From the NCBI GenBank assembly GCA_964561605.1, contig CAZLQD010000053.1, positions 1 to 64,000 of the forward strand: 64,000 nucleotides of DNA, read 5' to 3'. Each line of letters opens with the position of its first letter. Within the stretch, counting starts at the first letter, position 1. The stretch comes from JALUZX01 sp964561605 (lineage in GTDB: Bacteria; Planctomycetota; UBA1135; JALUZX01). This document shows, piece after piece, positions 50,388 through 58,347 of the stretch. A program made the translations under genes and the position numbers. Below the pieces are notes generated by a model. That model made no database searches. It saw only the letters and a program-made list of their open reading frames with translations, and was not told where the DNA came from.

Positions 50388-52259
50388 ATGAACCGGATCG
50401 ACCTGGACGAACTCCTGCACCCCCTGGATGGAATCGAGAAACCCGCCCGGTACCTGGGAGGCGAATGGAACCAGCCTCCCCGGGAGGATCTGGCCTCCCG
50501 CCCCATGCGGGCCGTCCTTTCCTACCCCGACCTCTACGAGCTGGGCATGAGCAACCTGGGGATCCAGGTCCTCCTGGAGTCGGGCCGTCCCCTCCGGGAC
50601 TGGGCCCTGGAGCGGGTCTTCCTGCCGGGGCCCGACCTGGCGGCCAGGATGCGGGAACGGGGGATCCCCCTCTTCTCCCTGGAGACCCGCCGCCCCGTGA
50701 AGGAGGCCCACCTTTTGGGCTTCAGCCTCCAGACGGAGAACACCTACTCCAACATCCTGGAGATCCTGGACCTGGCGGGGATTCCCCTGGAATCGGAAAG
50801 GAGGGACAGGTCCCACCCCCTGGTCGTGGCCGGCGGGTCGGGAGCCTTCCACGCCGAACCCCTGGCACCCTTCGCCGATCTCTTCGTCCTGGGCGATGGG
50901 GAGCTGGCCTTTCCCGCCCTCCTCCGGCGGCTCCGTCCCCTCCTGGAGGAGCCCTCCCTCTCCAGGAAGGACCTCCTCCTGGAATTGGCCCGGGCCTTTC
51001 CCTGGGTCTACGTTCCCTCCCTCTACCGGCCCCAATGGGACCCGTCGGGCTCCTACCAGGGCATCCGCCCCATGGAGAAGGGACTGCCCCTTCCCCTGGA
51101 GCCGGCCCTGGTTCCCAGCCTGGAGGAGGCCCCCTTCCCGGAGACTCCCCTGGTCCCCTGGATCGAGACGGTCCACGACAGGGTCGCCGTGGAGATCATG
51201 CGGGGGTGCGTCCAGGGTTGCCGTTTCTGCGAGGCCGGAATCCACCGGCGCCCCCTCCGGTTCCGGAGCAAGGAGCGAATCCTCAGGATCGCCGAGAGGG
51301 CCCTGGAGAGCACCGGCCAGGACCGGGTCTCCCTCCTGGGGCTCTCCTCTTCGGACCATCCCCAGCTCAAAGAGACCATGGAGGCCCTGGACAGGAGATT
51401 CTCCGGGCGGAAGGTGGGAATCGCCCTTCCAAGCCTCAGGGTGGACCAGGACCTGGCCTGGCTTCCCGGGGCCCTCCGGAAGGTCCGGAAGTCTTCCCTC
51501 ACCCTGGCTCCCGAAGCGGCCACGGACCGGCTGCGCAGAGTGATCAACAAGAACATCTCCACCGACGACCTCTTGAGGGGAGCCGAAGAGGCCTGGAGGC
51601 TCGGCTGGAAGAACCTGAAGCTCTACTTCATGATCGGCCTTCCCGGCGAGGCGGAGGAGGACCTGGCGGCCATCGCCGGGATGGCCGAGGAGGTGAGCCG
51701 CCTTCGCCGGAAATCCCACGGCGGGGCCGGCCCGGTGAACGTGACCATCTCCACCTTCGTACCCCGGCCCTGGACCCCCTTCCAGTGGGCCCCCATGCTC
51801 TCCCCTTCCCAGGTGCGGGAGAGGCAGGCCCTGGTGAAGGGAGCCCTTCGGTCCCGGGCGGTGCGCCTCAAGTTCCACCGGCCCGAACGCTCCTTCCTGG
51901 AGGCCGTCCTGGCCAGGGGGGACAGGAGGGTGGCAGAGGCTGTGGGCCGGGCCTGGAAGCTTGGAGTCCGCCTGGACGGCTGGGACGATCATTTCCGGTG
52001 GGAGACCTGGCTCAGGGCCTTCGACGAGACCGGCCTGGACCCGACCGCCCAGGGGCTGGCGGCCCGGGGGGAGGACCAGGTCCTTCCCTGGGACCACCTG
52101 GGGTGCGGCGTGCGCAAGGACTGGCTCCTGGAGGAGTGGCGCCGTTCCCAGGAAGGCCTTCCCACTCCCTCTTGCCAGGACGGGCCCTGCTCCCGGTGCG
52201 GATGGGATCCTGCCGCCTGCCGGAAGGCCCGCCGCCCGGGAGGATCCTACCGTTCCTGA
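50388..52259 (+). CDS. radical SAM protein, TIGR03960 type
   Basis: Radical SAM enzyme of 623 residues with an N-terminal B12-binding-like domain (YPDLYELGMSNLGIQVL, LGFSLQTENTYSNILEIL, VVAGGSGAFHAEPLAPFADLFVLGDGE). The iron-sulfur motif is CVQGCRFCEAG near residue 275. LYFMIGLPGEAEEDL and STFVPRPWTPFQW follow, all hallmarks of the TIGR03960 family, usually encoded near or fused to a TIGR03936/DUF2344 protein. That partner is absent; instead the C-terminus has a Cys cluster (CSRCGWDPAAC). ATG at 50388 follows GGAAAGGCCCCAG. Reaction is unknown. Confidence 0.9.
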   Translation: MNRIDLDELLHPLDGIEKPARYLGGEWNQPPREDLASRPMRAVLSYPDLYELGMSNLGIQVLLESGRPLRDWALERVFLPGPDLAARMRERGIPLFSLETRRPVKEAHLLGFSLQTENTYSNILEILDLAGIPLESERRDRSHPLVVAGGSGAFHAEPLAPFADLFVLGDGELAFPALLRRLRPLLEEPSLSRKDLLLELARAFPWVYVPSLYRPQWDPSGSYQGIRPMEKGLPLPLEPALVPSLEEAPFPETPLVPWIETVHDRVAVEIMRGCVQGCRFCEAGIHRRPLRFRSKERILRIAERALESTGQDRVSLLGLSSSDHPQLKETMEALDRRFSGRKVGIALPSLRVDQDLAWLPGALRKVRKSSLTLAPEAATDRLRRVINKNISTDDLLRGAEEAWRLGWKNLKLYFMIGLPGEAEEDLAAIAGMAEEVSRLRRKSHGGAGPVNVTISTFVPRPWTPFQWAPMLSPSQVRERQALVKGALRSRAVRLKFHRPERSFLEAVLARGDRRVAEAVGRAWKLGVRLDGWDDHFRWETWLRAFDETGLDPTAQGLAARGEDQVLPWDHLGCGVRKDWLLEEWRRSQEGLPTPSCQDGPCSRCGWDPAACRKARRPGGSYRS

Positions 52260-52277
52260 CTCCCCCTCCCTTTCCCC

Positions 52278-55247
52278 TCAGCTCACCCGGGTGAGGGCCC
52301 ACTCCGCCAGGAGCGAGCAGGCCCGGGCCGATTTCTCCTGGGCATCGAAGTAGATCTCCAGGAGCCTCTCCCCCCCCTCCTTGGTTTCGCCTCCACGGAT
52401 TCCCAGGAAACGGGCCGGCCTGCTCAGGAACACCGGGTCCAGCTGGTGGGTGGCCGCCACGGTGACCCAGTAGAGATCCCGGAGTTGCCGGAAGAAGGTC
52501 ATGGCCCGGGAGAGCTCCTCCAGGGGACGGTGGATTTCGGGCCAGCGTTTTCCCAGCTCCAAGGGAAGCCTGGGGGTCACCTTCTTCCGGATCTTCCCTG
52601 CGGCCATGATCATGAGGAGGGTCATCTCCTGGCACCGGAGGCCTCCCGGGCCCTCCTTGAGGTCCAGGAGAAGGGGCCCCTCGGCGGAGGAGCAGGCCTT
52701 CTTCACCTGCCGGGCCATCCCCTCCACGTAGGGCCGGGCCCGTTCCAGGATCAGGGGCAGGATGACTTCCCCTTCCAGGCTCCGCCGGAAATGGTCCTCC
52801 CCGGCGGCGAAACGGGATCCCAGGAGGATGGAGGACTCCACCATGGGCGGGCCGGGAGCCAGGAGGAAGTGGCGCTTCACCTCCTCCAGGGTGCTCACCG
52901 TAGGGCCCAGGTGGTCGGAGAGGCAGAAATGGGGCATGAGGCCCCTCCGCCCGAGCTCCCGTCCCACCCGGTTCAGGACCTTGGCCAGGAAGGATGCGTC
53001 CTCCTTCCTGGCGCAAAGGGCGAAGAGGTCGCAATCCTCGCTGAAGGTCTCCCCCCGGGCCGTTCCGCCGGCCAGGAAGATCCCGATCTCGGCGTCGGCC
53101 ATCTCGAGGGCGCCCGTCTCCTCCAGGACCTCCCCCAGGCAGGTGTGGTAGAGCTGGGAGAAGAAGGGGATGAAGAACCGCTCGAAGGTCTCTTCCGTGC
53201 CCGTCACGGAAGGAGTCCCCAGGGTGAGGAGCCCCATCCGGACCCGCTCCATGTCGAAGGAGTCTCCCAGGGCCTCCCTCCTCTCGGCGTAAGTGGGCCG
53301 GGTCTGGCCCCAGGCCTTGAGGCCGTGGGCGATCCGGTCCAGGAATTCCGGGTTGGAGAGGTGGCTGACCACGTAGGGGTGTCGCTCCACGACGCTGAGG
53401 AAGAAACGCTGGAAGTATCGGCTGTGGCTGTAGAAGAGCCTGCAGAGCCTGCGGATCTGGGCCAGGTAGCCCGAGGCGGGCTCCTCGTCCACCCCCTCGA
53501 CCCGCTTCAGGATCTCGGCCACCCTGCGCTGTTCCTCCTCGGTGAGACTTCCCAGGAAGTGGCAGACCCGCCGGGTGTCCAGGAGGAAGACCTGGACCAG
53601 GCGAAGGGGAAGGTCCCCCTCCCGGGCGAGGGTGTCCAGGAAGCCCTGGACCAGGACCTGGACCAGCTCCCCCACCCCTTCCTGGTGAGCGTGCTTCTGC
53701 AGGAGGGTGATCAGCCTCATGACCCCCCGGGTCGTCCTGTGGGCTCCCGAGGAGATCCTGAGGAGGAGCTTCTTCAGAGGCCTCCGGGGAAGGGCCAGGG
53801 CGTCCTTCAGGAGGCCTTCCAGGAGGGCGGGCTCGTCCTCCAGCTTGTCCAGGATGTCGTCCCAGTATCCGACCCCCCGGAACTTCCTGGCCGCCCTCAC
53901 GAGGTCCACCAGGCCCGGGGCGTCTTCCTTTTCCCCGCGCCTCTCCAGGAAGGGAGCGAAGAAAGTCGTCCTCCCCAGGTGGACCTTGAAGCGGTCCACG
54001 AAACGGAGGACCAGGTTCCTGGCGAGACGGACCTTCTGGTGGTAGCGGAAGACCAGCCCGTTCCAGGCGGATACAGGCCCGGCCTTCTCGTAACCCATGA
54101 GGTCGGCGATCCGCTCCTGCTCGGCCGAGACCCCGGGCTGGGGGAGGGCGATCTCCTCGGTCTCCTCCACGAAGAAGTGGTAGAGCTGGCGGAAGGTTTC
54201 GAAGAACAGGATATGATCCTCGAGCTCGTCGTAGAGGGGGATGTTCTCCGGGATCCGCCTCCTGAGGGCGTCGATGAGGTTGAGGGGGTCCGGCGCCTCG
54301 ACCTTGTAGAGGGCCCGGGAGAGGCAGAGGATTCCCTTCAGGGGGCGGAGGGCGTCCTCCTTGGGCCTGAGAAGGCCCGGGTCCGCCGGGCGTGTCGCCA
54401 GGAGCAGGATCTCTCCCAGGTTACCCCGGAAGAAGATCTCGTGGTGGACGTTCTTCCCCTTTTCGTCGTAGTAGAAAAGGCCCTTTACTTCCTTCTTGAA
54501 TTCCTCGAAGAGGCGGGCCGAACCCAGCATGAGGTCGGCGCTGAGCATCTCCGAGACGGAGACGAAGTCCCGGGGCGTCCGGGAGAGGAAGCGGCGGAAG
54601 TGCTCCACCGTGCCCGAATAGGCGTTCCCACCCGCCTCCTCGGCCAGATGGAAGTCCAGGCGGGTGGCGTAGCGGAGCATTTCCGTGGAAAGGCGGGAGA
54701 CGGCCCTTCGCAGGCTCTCTCCCTCGGGGCTGCCGTCGTCCAGGACGCAGATGTCCAGGTCGTCCCTGTCCCACCGTGAGCCCACGTTGAGAAGGGCGAA
54801 TTCGGGCCTCTTCTCGGGGGGAAGGAGGACCTCGAGCACCTTGGACATGTAGGTCTTCACCAGGTCCTGGAATCCCCTTGCGGAAGAGAGGAGGAAGAGC
54901 TTCCTCGCCCGGCCGGGCTGGAGGGACCGGGAGATCTCGAGGCCCAGGGCGTCCAGGACGGCCAGGTTGAGGTGGATCAACTGGAGAGCCTGGTAGGTTC
55001 CCAGGAAGGCGAGTTTCTCCTCCCTGTCCCGGCCCATGCGGGATACGGCCTCCATCTCGGCCGGGATGTCCCGGGCCCTGTCCCAGAGCCAGACCCGGTG
55101 GCGCAGCCCCCTCTCCTCGAGTCGTTTCTCCAGGTCCCCCGCCTTCCTGAGGGCCATGCGGAGGAACCGCCCCTGGTGGCTCCCGAGGGCGGCCACCCTT
55201 TCGCTCAGGCGCTGGAAGCCGAGGTCCTGGTGATCCAAGGGAGACAA
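52278..55247 (-). CDS. GlnD/GlnE-superfamily protein with two nucleotidyltransferase domains, 989 aa
   Basis: Large cytosolic protein. A degenerate nucleotidyltransferase head lies at ~155-175 (NVGSRWDRDDLDICVLDDG, with GSR and a DLD pair in place of GGxGRxE/DID). A long helical region (~200-690) has no family. A second head lies at ~722-740 (FLAGGTARGETFSEDCDLFALC, GGTARGE then CDLF). Near 862 DLKEGPGGLRCQEMTLL matches the DxKxxxGGLRD segment after the GlnD/GlnE head. No HD or ACT domain. The two-headed layout recalls GlnE adenylyltransferase, but order and length differ. Substrate unknown. Start TTG at 55247 is uncertain; the next ATG is 90 bases downstream. Confidence 0.8.
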   Translation of the reverse strand: MSPLDHQDLGFQRLSERVAALGSHQGRFLRMALRKAGDLEKRLEERGLRHRVWLWDRARDIPAEMEAVSRMGRDREEKLAFLGTYQALQLIHLNLAVLDALGLEISRSLQPGRARKLFLLSSARGFQDLVKTYMSKVLEVLLPPEKRPEFALLNVGSRWDRDDLDICVLDDGSPEGESLRRAVSRLSTEMLRYATRLDFHLAEEAGGNAYSGTVEHFRRFLSRTPRDFVSVSEMLSADLMLGSARLFEEFKKEVKGLFYYDEKGKNVHHEIFFRGNLGEILLLATRPADPGLLRPKEDALRPLKGILCLSRALYKVEAPDPLNLIDALRRRIPENIPLYDELEDHILFFETFRQLYHFFVEETEEIALPQPGVSAEQERIADLMGYEKAGPVSAWNGLVFRYHQKVRLARNLVLRFVDRFKVHLGRTTFFAPFLERRGEKEDAPGLVDLVRAARKFRGVGYWDDILDKLEDEPALLEGLLKDALALPRRPLKKLLLRISSGAHRTTRGVMRLITLLQKHAHQEGVGELVQVLVQGFLDTLAREGDLPLRLVQVFLLDTRRVCHFLGSLTEEEQRRVAEILKRVEGVDEEPASGYLAQIRRLCRLFYSHSRYFQRFFLSVVERHPYVVSHLSNPEFLDRIAHGLKAWGQTRPTYAERREALGDSFDMERVRMGLLTLGTPSVTGTEETFERFFIPFFSQLYHTCLGEVLEETGALEMADAEIGIFLAGGTARGETFSEDCDLFALCARKEDASFLAKVLNRVGRELGRRGLMPHFCLSDHLGPTVSTLEEVKRHFLLAPGPPMVESSILLGSRFAAGEDHFRRSLEGEVILPLILERARPYVEGMARQVKKACSSAEGPLLLDLKEGPGGLRCQEMTLLMIMAAGKIRKKVTPRLPLELGKRWPEIHRPLEELSRAMTFFRQLRDLYWVTVAATHQLDPVFLSRPARFLGIRGGETKEGGERLLEIYFDAQEKSARACSLLAEWALTRVS

Positions 55248-55266
55248 TCCGGCTGGGCGGCGGGGC

Positions 55267-55755
55267 TCAGGCGCCCCTGGAGGATCCCGGGGAGATCCGG
55301 TCCTTGTAGCGCTCCATGAACCACCTTCCTCCCCAGCCTTCGTTGGGTGGGGTGATCCTGGGGGATTCCACCAGGTGGACGTGACGGTCCAGGAGGAACT
55401 GGAGGTCTTCCGTCCCCCGGCAGGAGGGACAGAAGGGCTCCCAGAGGGTGGGGCTCCACCTCAAGGCGGCTTCCTCCTGGGCCTGTTCCTCGGGAACGAC
55501 CTTGAGGATCCTCAAGGGACGGCCGCACTCCCGGCAGTGGGCCTCCTCCACGGGAAGGGCCACGAGGAGTCTGTCCAGGAAGAGGTAGGTCGGATTGGAT
55601 CGGCGGAAGGTTTCTTCGGGCCACCGGTCCTGGTGGCAGAAGGGGCATACGCTCTTCTCGCGGATATCTTCCCCCTCGTATACGTCCCCGAGGACGGAAC
55701 TGCACCGGGGGCAGATCCGGGGATTCTCACCCTCGTCCATCACCCAGGTCGCCAT
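55267..55755 (-). CDS. zinc-ribbon protein, 162 aa
   Basis: No named family. Four Cys pairs in order (CPRC, CPFC, CREC, CPSC) form two probable zinc ribbons, at residues ~15-45 and ~75-115. Between them lies TYLFLDRLLVALPVEEAH. The C-terminus is aromatic and charged (GWGGRWFMERYKD). No signal peptide or membrane segment. ATG at 55755 follows AAGGAGGATGTC, a perfect ribosome binding site. It is 19 bases upstream of the GlnD-like gene and probably co-transcribed, so it may assist that enzyme. Confidence 0.75.
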   Translation of the reverse strand: MATWVMDEGENPRICPRCSSVLGDVYEGEDIREKSVCPFCHQDRWPEETFRRSNPTYLFLDRLLVALPVEEAHCRECGRPLRILKVVPEEQAQEEAALRWSPTLWEPFCPSCRGTEDLQFLLDRHVHLVESPRITPPNEGWGGRWFMERYKDRISPGSSRGA

Positions 55756-55795
55756 GACATCCTCCTTCCGCCCGGAAGGCGGGCGGCGTAGATCC

Positions 55796-55823
55796 TTGCC
55801 CTCGACGCAGCCTGCTCCATAAT
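55796..55823 (+). promoter_or_regulatory. promoter of thrB
   Basis: TTGCCC (55796-55801), 16 nt, CATAAT (55818-55823). Transcription would start near 55830, exactly where a series of hairpins begins. Confidence 0.65.
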
Positions 55824-55830
55824 CCCGGAC

Positions 55831-55900
55831 CGGGGAAACGAGTGTTTTCCCCGTCAGGTCGTGGGACCTGCCCCGGGCCTACTCGATGAGCCCGGGGTTT
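55831..55900 (+). promoter_or_regulatory. structured thrB leader, possible attenuator
   Basis: Three hairpins follow in a row: CGGGGAAA with TTTCCCCG (55831-55853), CAGGTC with GACCTG (55855-55870), and CCCCGGGC with GCCCGGGG (55871-55897), the last followed by TTTCTT. The third resembles a weak terminator 49 bases before thrB. No leader peptide rich in Thr or Ile codons was found, so ligand or protein control is as possible as ribosome-mediated attenuation. Confidence 0.5.
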
Positions 55901-55948
55901 CTTGGGTGGGTTCTTGTCCAGGGCCTTTCGCGGGCCTGGGAGGATAGC

Positions 55949-56890
55949 ATGAACGAATCCCGTTTTCATGTGTGTGTCCCCGCCGTCTCCGCCAACCTGG
56001 GGCCCGGTTTCGACGTCCTCGCCCTGGCCTTGGATCTCCACCTGGAGGCCACCCTCTGCCGCAAGAAGGGGGACCTCGAGGTGGTCTACAAAGGCACCCT
56101 GGAAGCGGAGCAGATGAGTCCGGACCGGGACATCCTCCTCCTGGCCATGGCCAGGGCCATGGGAGTGGAGCGGAAAGACCTCCAGGGGATCCACCTGGAG
56201 GTGGACTCCCAGATTCCCGTCACCCGGGGCCTGGGTTCCTCGGCGGCGGCACTCGTGGCGGGAGTCCTCCTGGGAAACATCCTCTCCGGCTCCCGCCTCT
56301 CGGCCGGAGAGGTCCACAAGGCGGCCTACGAGCTGGAAGGCCACAGGGAGGCCGTGGGGGCGGCCCTCTTCGGAGGCCTGGTCTTCGCCCCTCCCGGGGT
56401 GGAGGACCCGGACCTGGCCCATCCCCTTCCCCTTCCCATCCATCCCTCCTGGAGGTTCGCCGTGGCCTGGCCGGCCATGGAGGTCTCCACCACTCTGGCC
56501 AGGTCGGTCCTTCCCCCCTCCCTCCCCCACGAAGTGACGGCCCGGAGCGTGGGAAGGACCCTCCTCCTCCTCCACGGGTTGAAGGAAGCCGATCCCAGGC
56601 TGGTGAAGCTGGGAATCCAGGACGAAGTCCACCTTCCCTTCCGCCGCCACCTGGTTCCGGGTTTCAAGAGGGTCATGGAGGCGGCCTTGGAGAACGGCGC
56701 TTCTGGCCTGACCCTGAGTGGAAGCGGCCCGGCCCTGGTGGCTCCCGTCCTGGGGGAGGAGACGGGAAGGAAGGTCGTGGAGGCCATGGTCCAGGCCTTC
56801 AAGGACAGCAACCAGGACGCCGAGGGGAAACTCCTCGACGTGGCAGGGCGGGCCACCCTGGAGGTCCTTCCCCCCAACCTGCCGGGATGA
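55949..56890 (+). CDS. thrB: homoserine kinase
   Basis: GHMP kinase phosphorylating homoserine on the way to threonine. The 313 residues open FHVCVPAVSANLGPGFDVLALAL, the family N-terminus. PVTRGLGSSAAALVAGVLLG is the ATP loop. LSGSGPALVAPV lies near the C-terminus. Length is normal. ATG at 55949 follows GGGAGGATAGC; an upstream in-frame ATG at 55886 has no ribosome binding site and lies in the leader hairpin. Other threonine genes are not adjacent. It is convergent with the acyltransferase gene, 6 bases away. Confidence 0.93.
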   Translation: MNESRFHVCVPAVSANLGPGFDVLALALDLHLEATLCRKKGDLEVVYKGTLEAEQMSPDRDILLLAMARAMGVERKDLQGIHLEVDSQIPVTRGLGSSAAALVAGVLLGNILSGSRLSAGEVHKAAYELEGHREAVGAALFGGLVFAPPGVEDPDLAHPLPLPIHPSWRFAVAWPAMEVSTTLARSVLPPSLPHEVTARSVGRTLLLLHGLKEADPRLVKLGIQDEVHLPFRRHLVPGFKRVMEAALENGASGLTLSGSGPALVAPVLGEETGRKVVEAMVQAFKDSNQDAEGKLLDVAGRATLEVLPPNLPG

Positions 56891-56896
56891 GGGGAA

Positions 56897-58030
56897 TCAC
56901 TCCCCCAGGAGGGGCAGGCGAAGAAAAGGGACGAACCGCCGGACCAGGGCGTCCAGGAGGAGGGCGCCGCCGAGCCCCCAGAGGAAGAAGAGCAGGAAGC
57001 ACCCTCCTTGAGGGAGGGCGGGGAAGGAGTCCGTCCGGCTCAACTTGAGGAGGACCGTGAATAGAGGGGCGTGGAGGAGGTAGACCTGGAAGGCCCGGTT
57101 CCCCAGGCGGTGGAGCAAGGCCGACCGGGGGAGGCGGCGCATCCCCAGGGCCAGAGCGGAGAGGATCGCACCCGTCACCCAGAGAGCGGTGGTGATCTTC
57201 CAGGGAGAAAGGGCGTCGAAGAAGAGGGAGAGATCGGGGAACCGGCCCCTTTCCACCAGGATCCGGTAGACCATGCGGGATTCGCTCAGGAGGAGGATTC
57301 CGCTCACCAGGGTGAGCATCACCAGGGGAAGGGTGCGGGAAAGGAGTATCTCCTTGGTGAAACGACTCCTCACCCCGACCCAGGCCCCGAGGGCGAAGTA
57401 GAAGGCGAAGCGGGGAAAGGCCCACTCGGGGACCCTGGGAAGGTGGCCGCCCCGGAGGTCCATGGCGAGGGCCAGGTAGTTCCAACCCGTGGCGAGGAGC
57501 TGGAGGAGGAGGGCACCGAAGAGAACCGTGTTGGGCCTCTTCTTGATCCAGGGGACTCCCCACCGGGCCAGGAGGTAGAACTGGAGGATCAGGGGAGTGA
57601 AGAAGTACCCCAGGAGGGCCTCACCCGTAAGGAGCCGTTCCAGGAATTCCCAGGGCCCCCAGCGCATCTCGGGGATCCAGGTCCAACCCCAGGCCCAGGC
57701 CGCCAGGGACCAGAACAGGTGGGGGTAGAGGAGTTTCCGGGAACGCCCCCAGATTCCCTTCCAGGAGTGGACGGCGTGGGAGGCGTAGTGTCCGGCCAGG
57801 AAGAGGAAGAGGGGGACGGCGAAGCGGGTCAACTCCTGGATGCCGATCCAGAGGACCAGGCCGGATGTGGGCTCCACCGTGTGTGGAGGGGCCAGGACCA
57901 GGCAGTTCCCCCCCTCCAGGGCCTGGACCATGGTGAGGAAGGCGGCGTGGTTGACCAGGACACCCAGGATGGCCAGGCCCCGGAAGTCGCCGAGGACCTT
58001 CCACAAAGGATGGAGTCTGCCTGGGGCCAT
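56897..58030 (-). CDS. membrane acyltransferase, family 3 (OafA-like)
   Basis: Integral membrane acyltransferase of the acyltransferase-3 group, 377 residues with about ten hydrophobic helices. Near the N-terminus DFRGLAILGVLVNHAAFL gives the conserved R-G and N-H (the usual motif is RGxxAxxVxxxH). RFAVPLFLFLAGHYA is the next helix and FQVYLLHAPLFTVLL the C-terminal one. Such enzymes O-acylate LPS, peptidoglycan or exopolysaccharide. ATG at 58030 is preferred to an upstream frame extension that lacks hydrophobic structure. Substrate unknown. Confidence 0.85.
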   Translation of the reverse strand: MAPGRLHPLWKVLGDFRGLAILGVLVNHAAFLTMVQALEGGNCLVLAPPHTVEPTSGLVLWIGIQELTRFAVPLFLFLAGHYASHAVHSWKGIWGRSRKLLYPHLFWSLAAWAWGWTWIPEMRWGPWEFLERLLTGEALLGYFFTPLILQFYLLARWGVPWIKKRPNTVLFGALLLQLLATGWNYLALAMDLRGGHLPRVPEWAFPRFAFYFALGAWVGVRSRFTKEILLSRTLPLVMLTLVSGILLLSESRMVYRILVERGRFPDLSLFFDALSPWKITTALWVTGAILSALALGMRRLPRSALLHRLGNRAFQVYLLHAPLFTVLLKLSRTDSFPALPQGGCFLLFFLWGLGGALLLDALVRRFVPFLRLPLLGE

Positions 58031-58347
58031 CAGGTTCGTTTCCTGGGTCGGGAAGCCTGGGAGAAAGGGGGAGCGGGCCCTGGAAGCCGGGGAGTTTCCA
58101 GGATCGCGTCGATTCTTCCACGAAGAAAGGGAAAAACAAAGGCACCAGGAGGGGAAAGGACCCGGAAAGGGTGGAAAAAGAGACACATTTCGGGTGGGAG
58201 CGTATCTTTCCGGTCCTCTGAGGGGTGTTTCTTCCACTCCGGGCGGACCAGGCTTCGAGGGGGAGTAAAAAGGAAGAGGCCCCCAGGCCTGGGGCCTCCT
58301 CCTTGGATGGGCTCTCTTCCCTCGGCTGGGAAAGGGCCTTCCTCTCC
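58031..58347. other. intergenic stretch upstream of the acyltransferase gene
   Basis: About 317 bases between two minus-strand genes. It contains the ppiD terminator (58266-58298) and, presumably, the acyltransferase promoter, for which I found no convincing pair. The 58120-58200 part is richer in A and has short A/G runs. No gene supported. Confidence 0.5.
58266..58298 (-). terminator. intrinsic terminator of the ppiD-like gene
   Basis: On the minus strand GAGGCCCC (58291-58298) pairs with GGGGCCTC (58276-58283) around a 7-base loop, followed by TTCCTTTTTA. It begins 50 bases after the stop codon. Confidence 0.85.
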
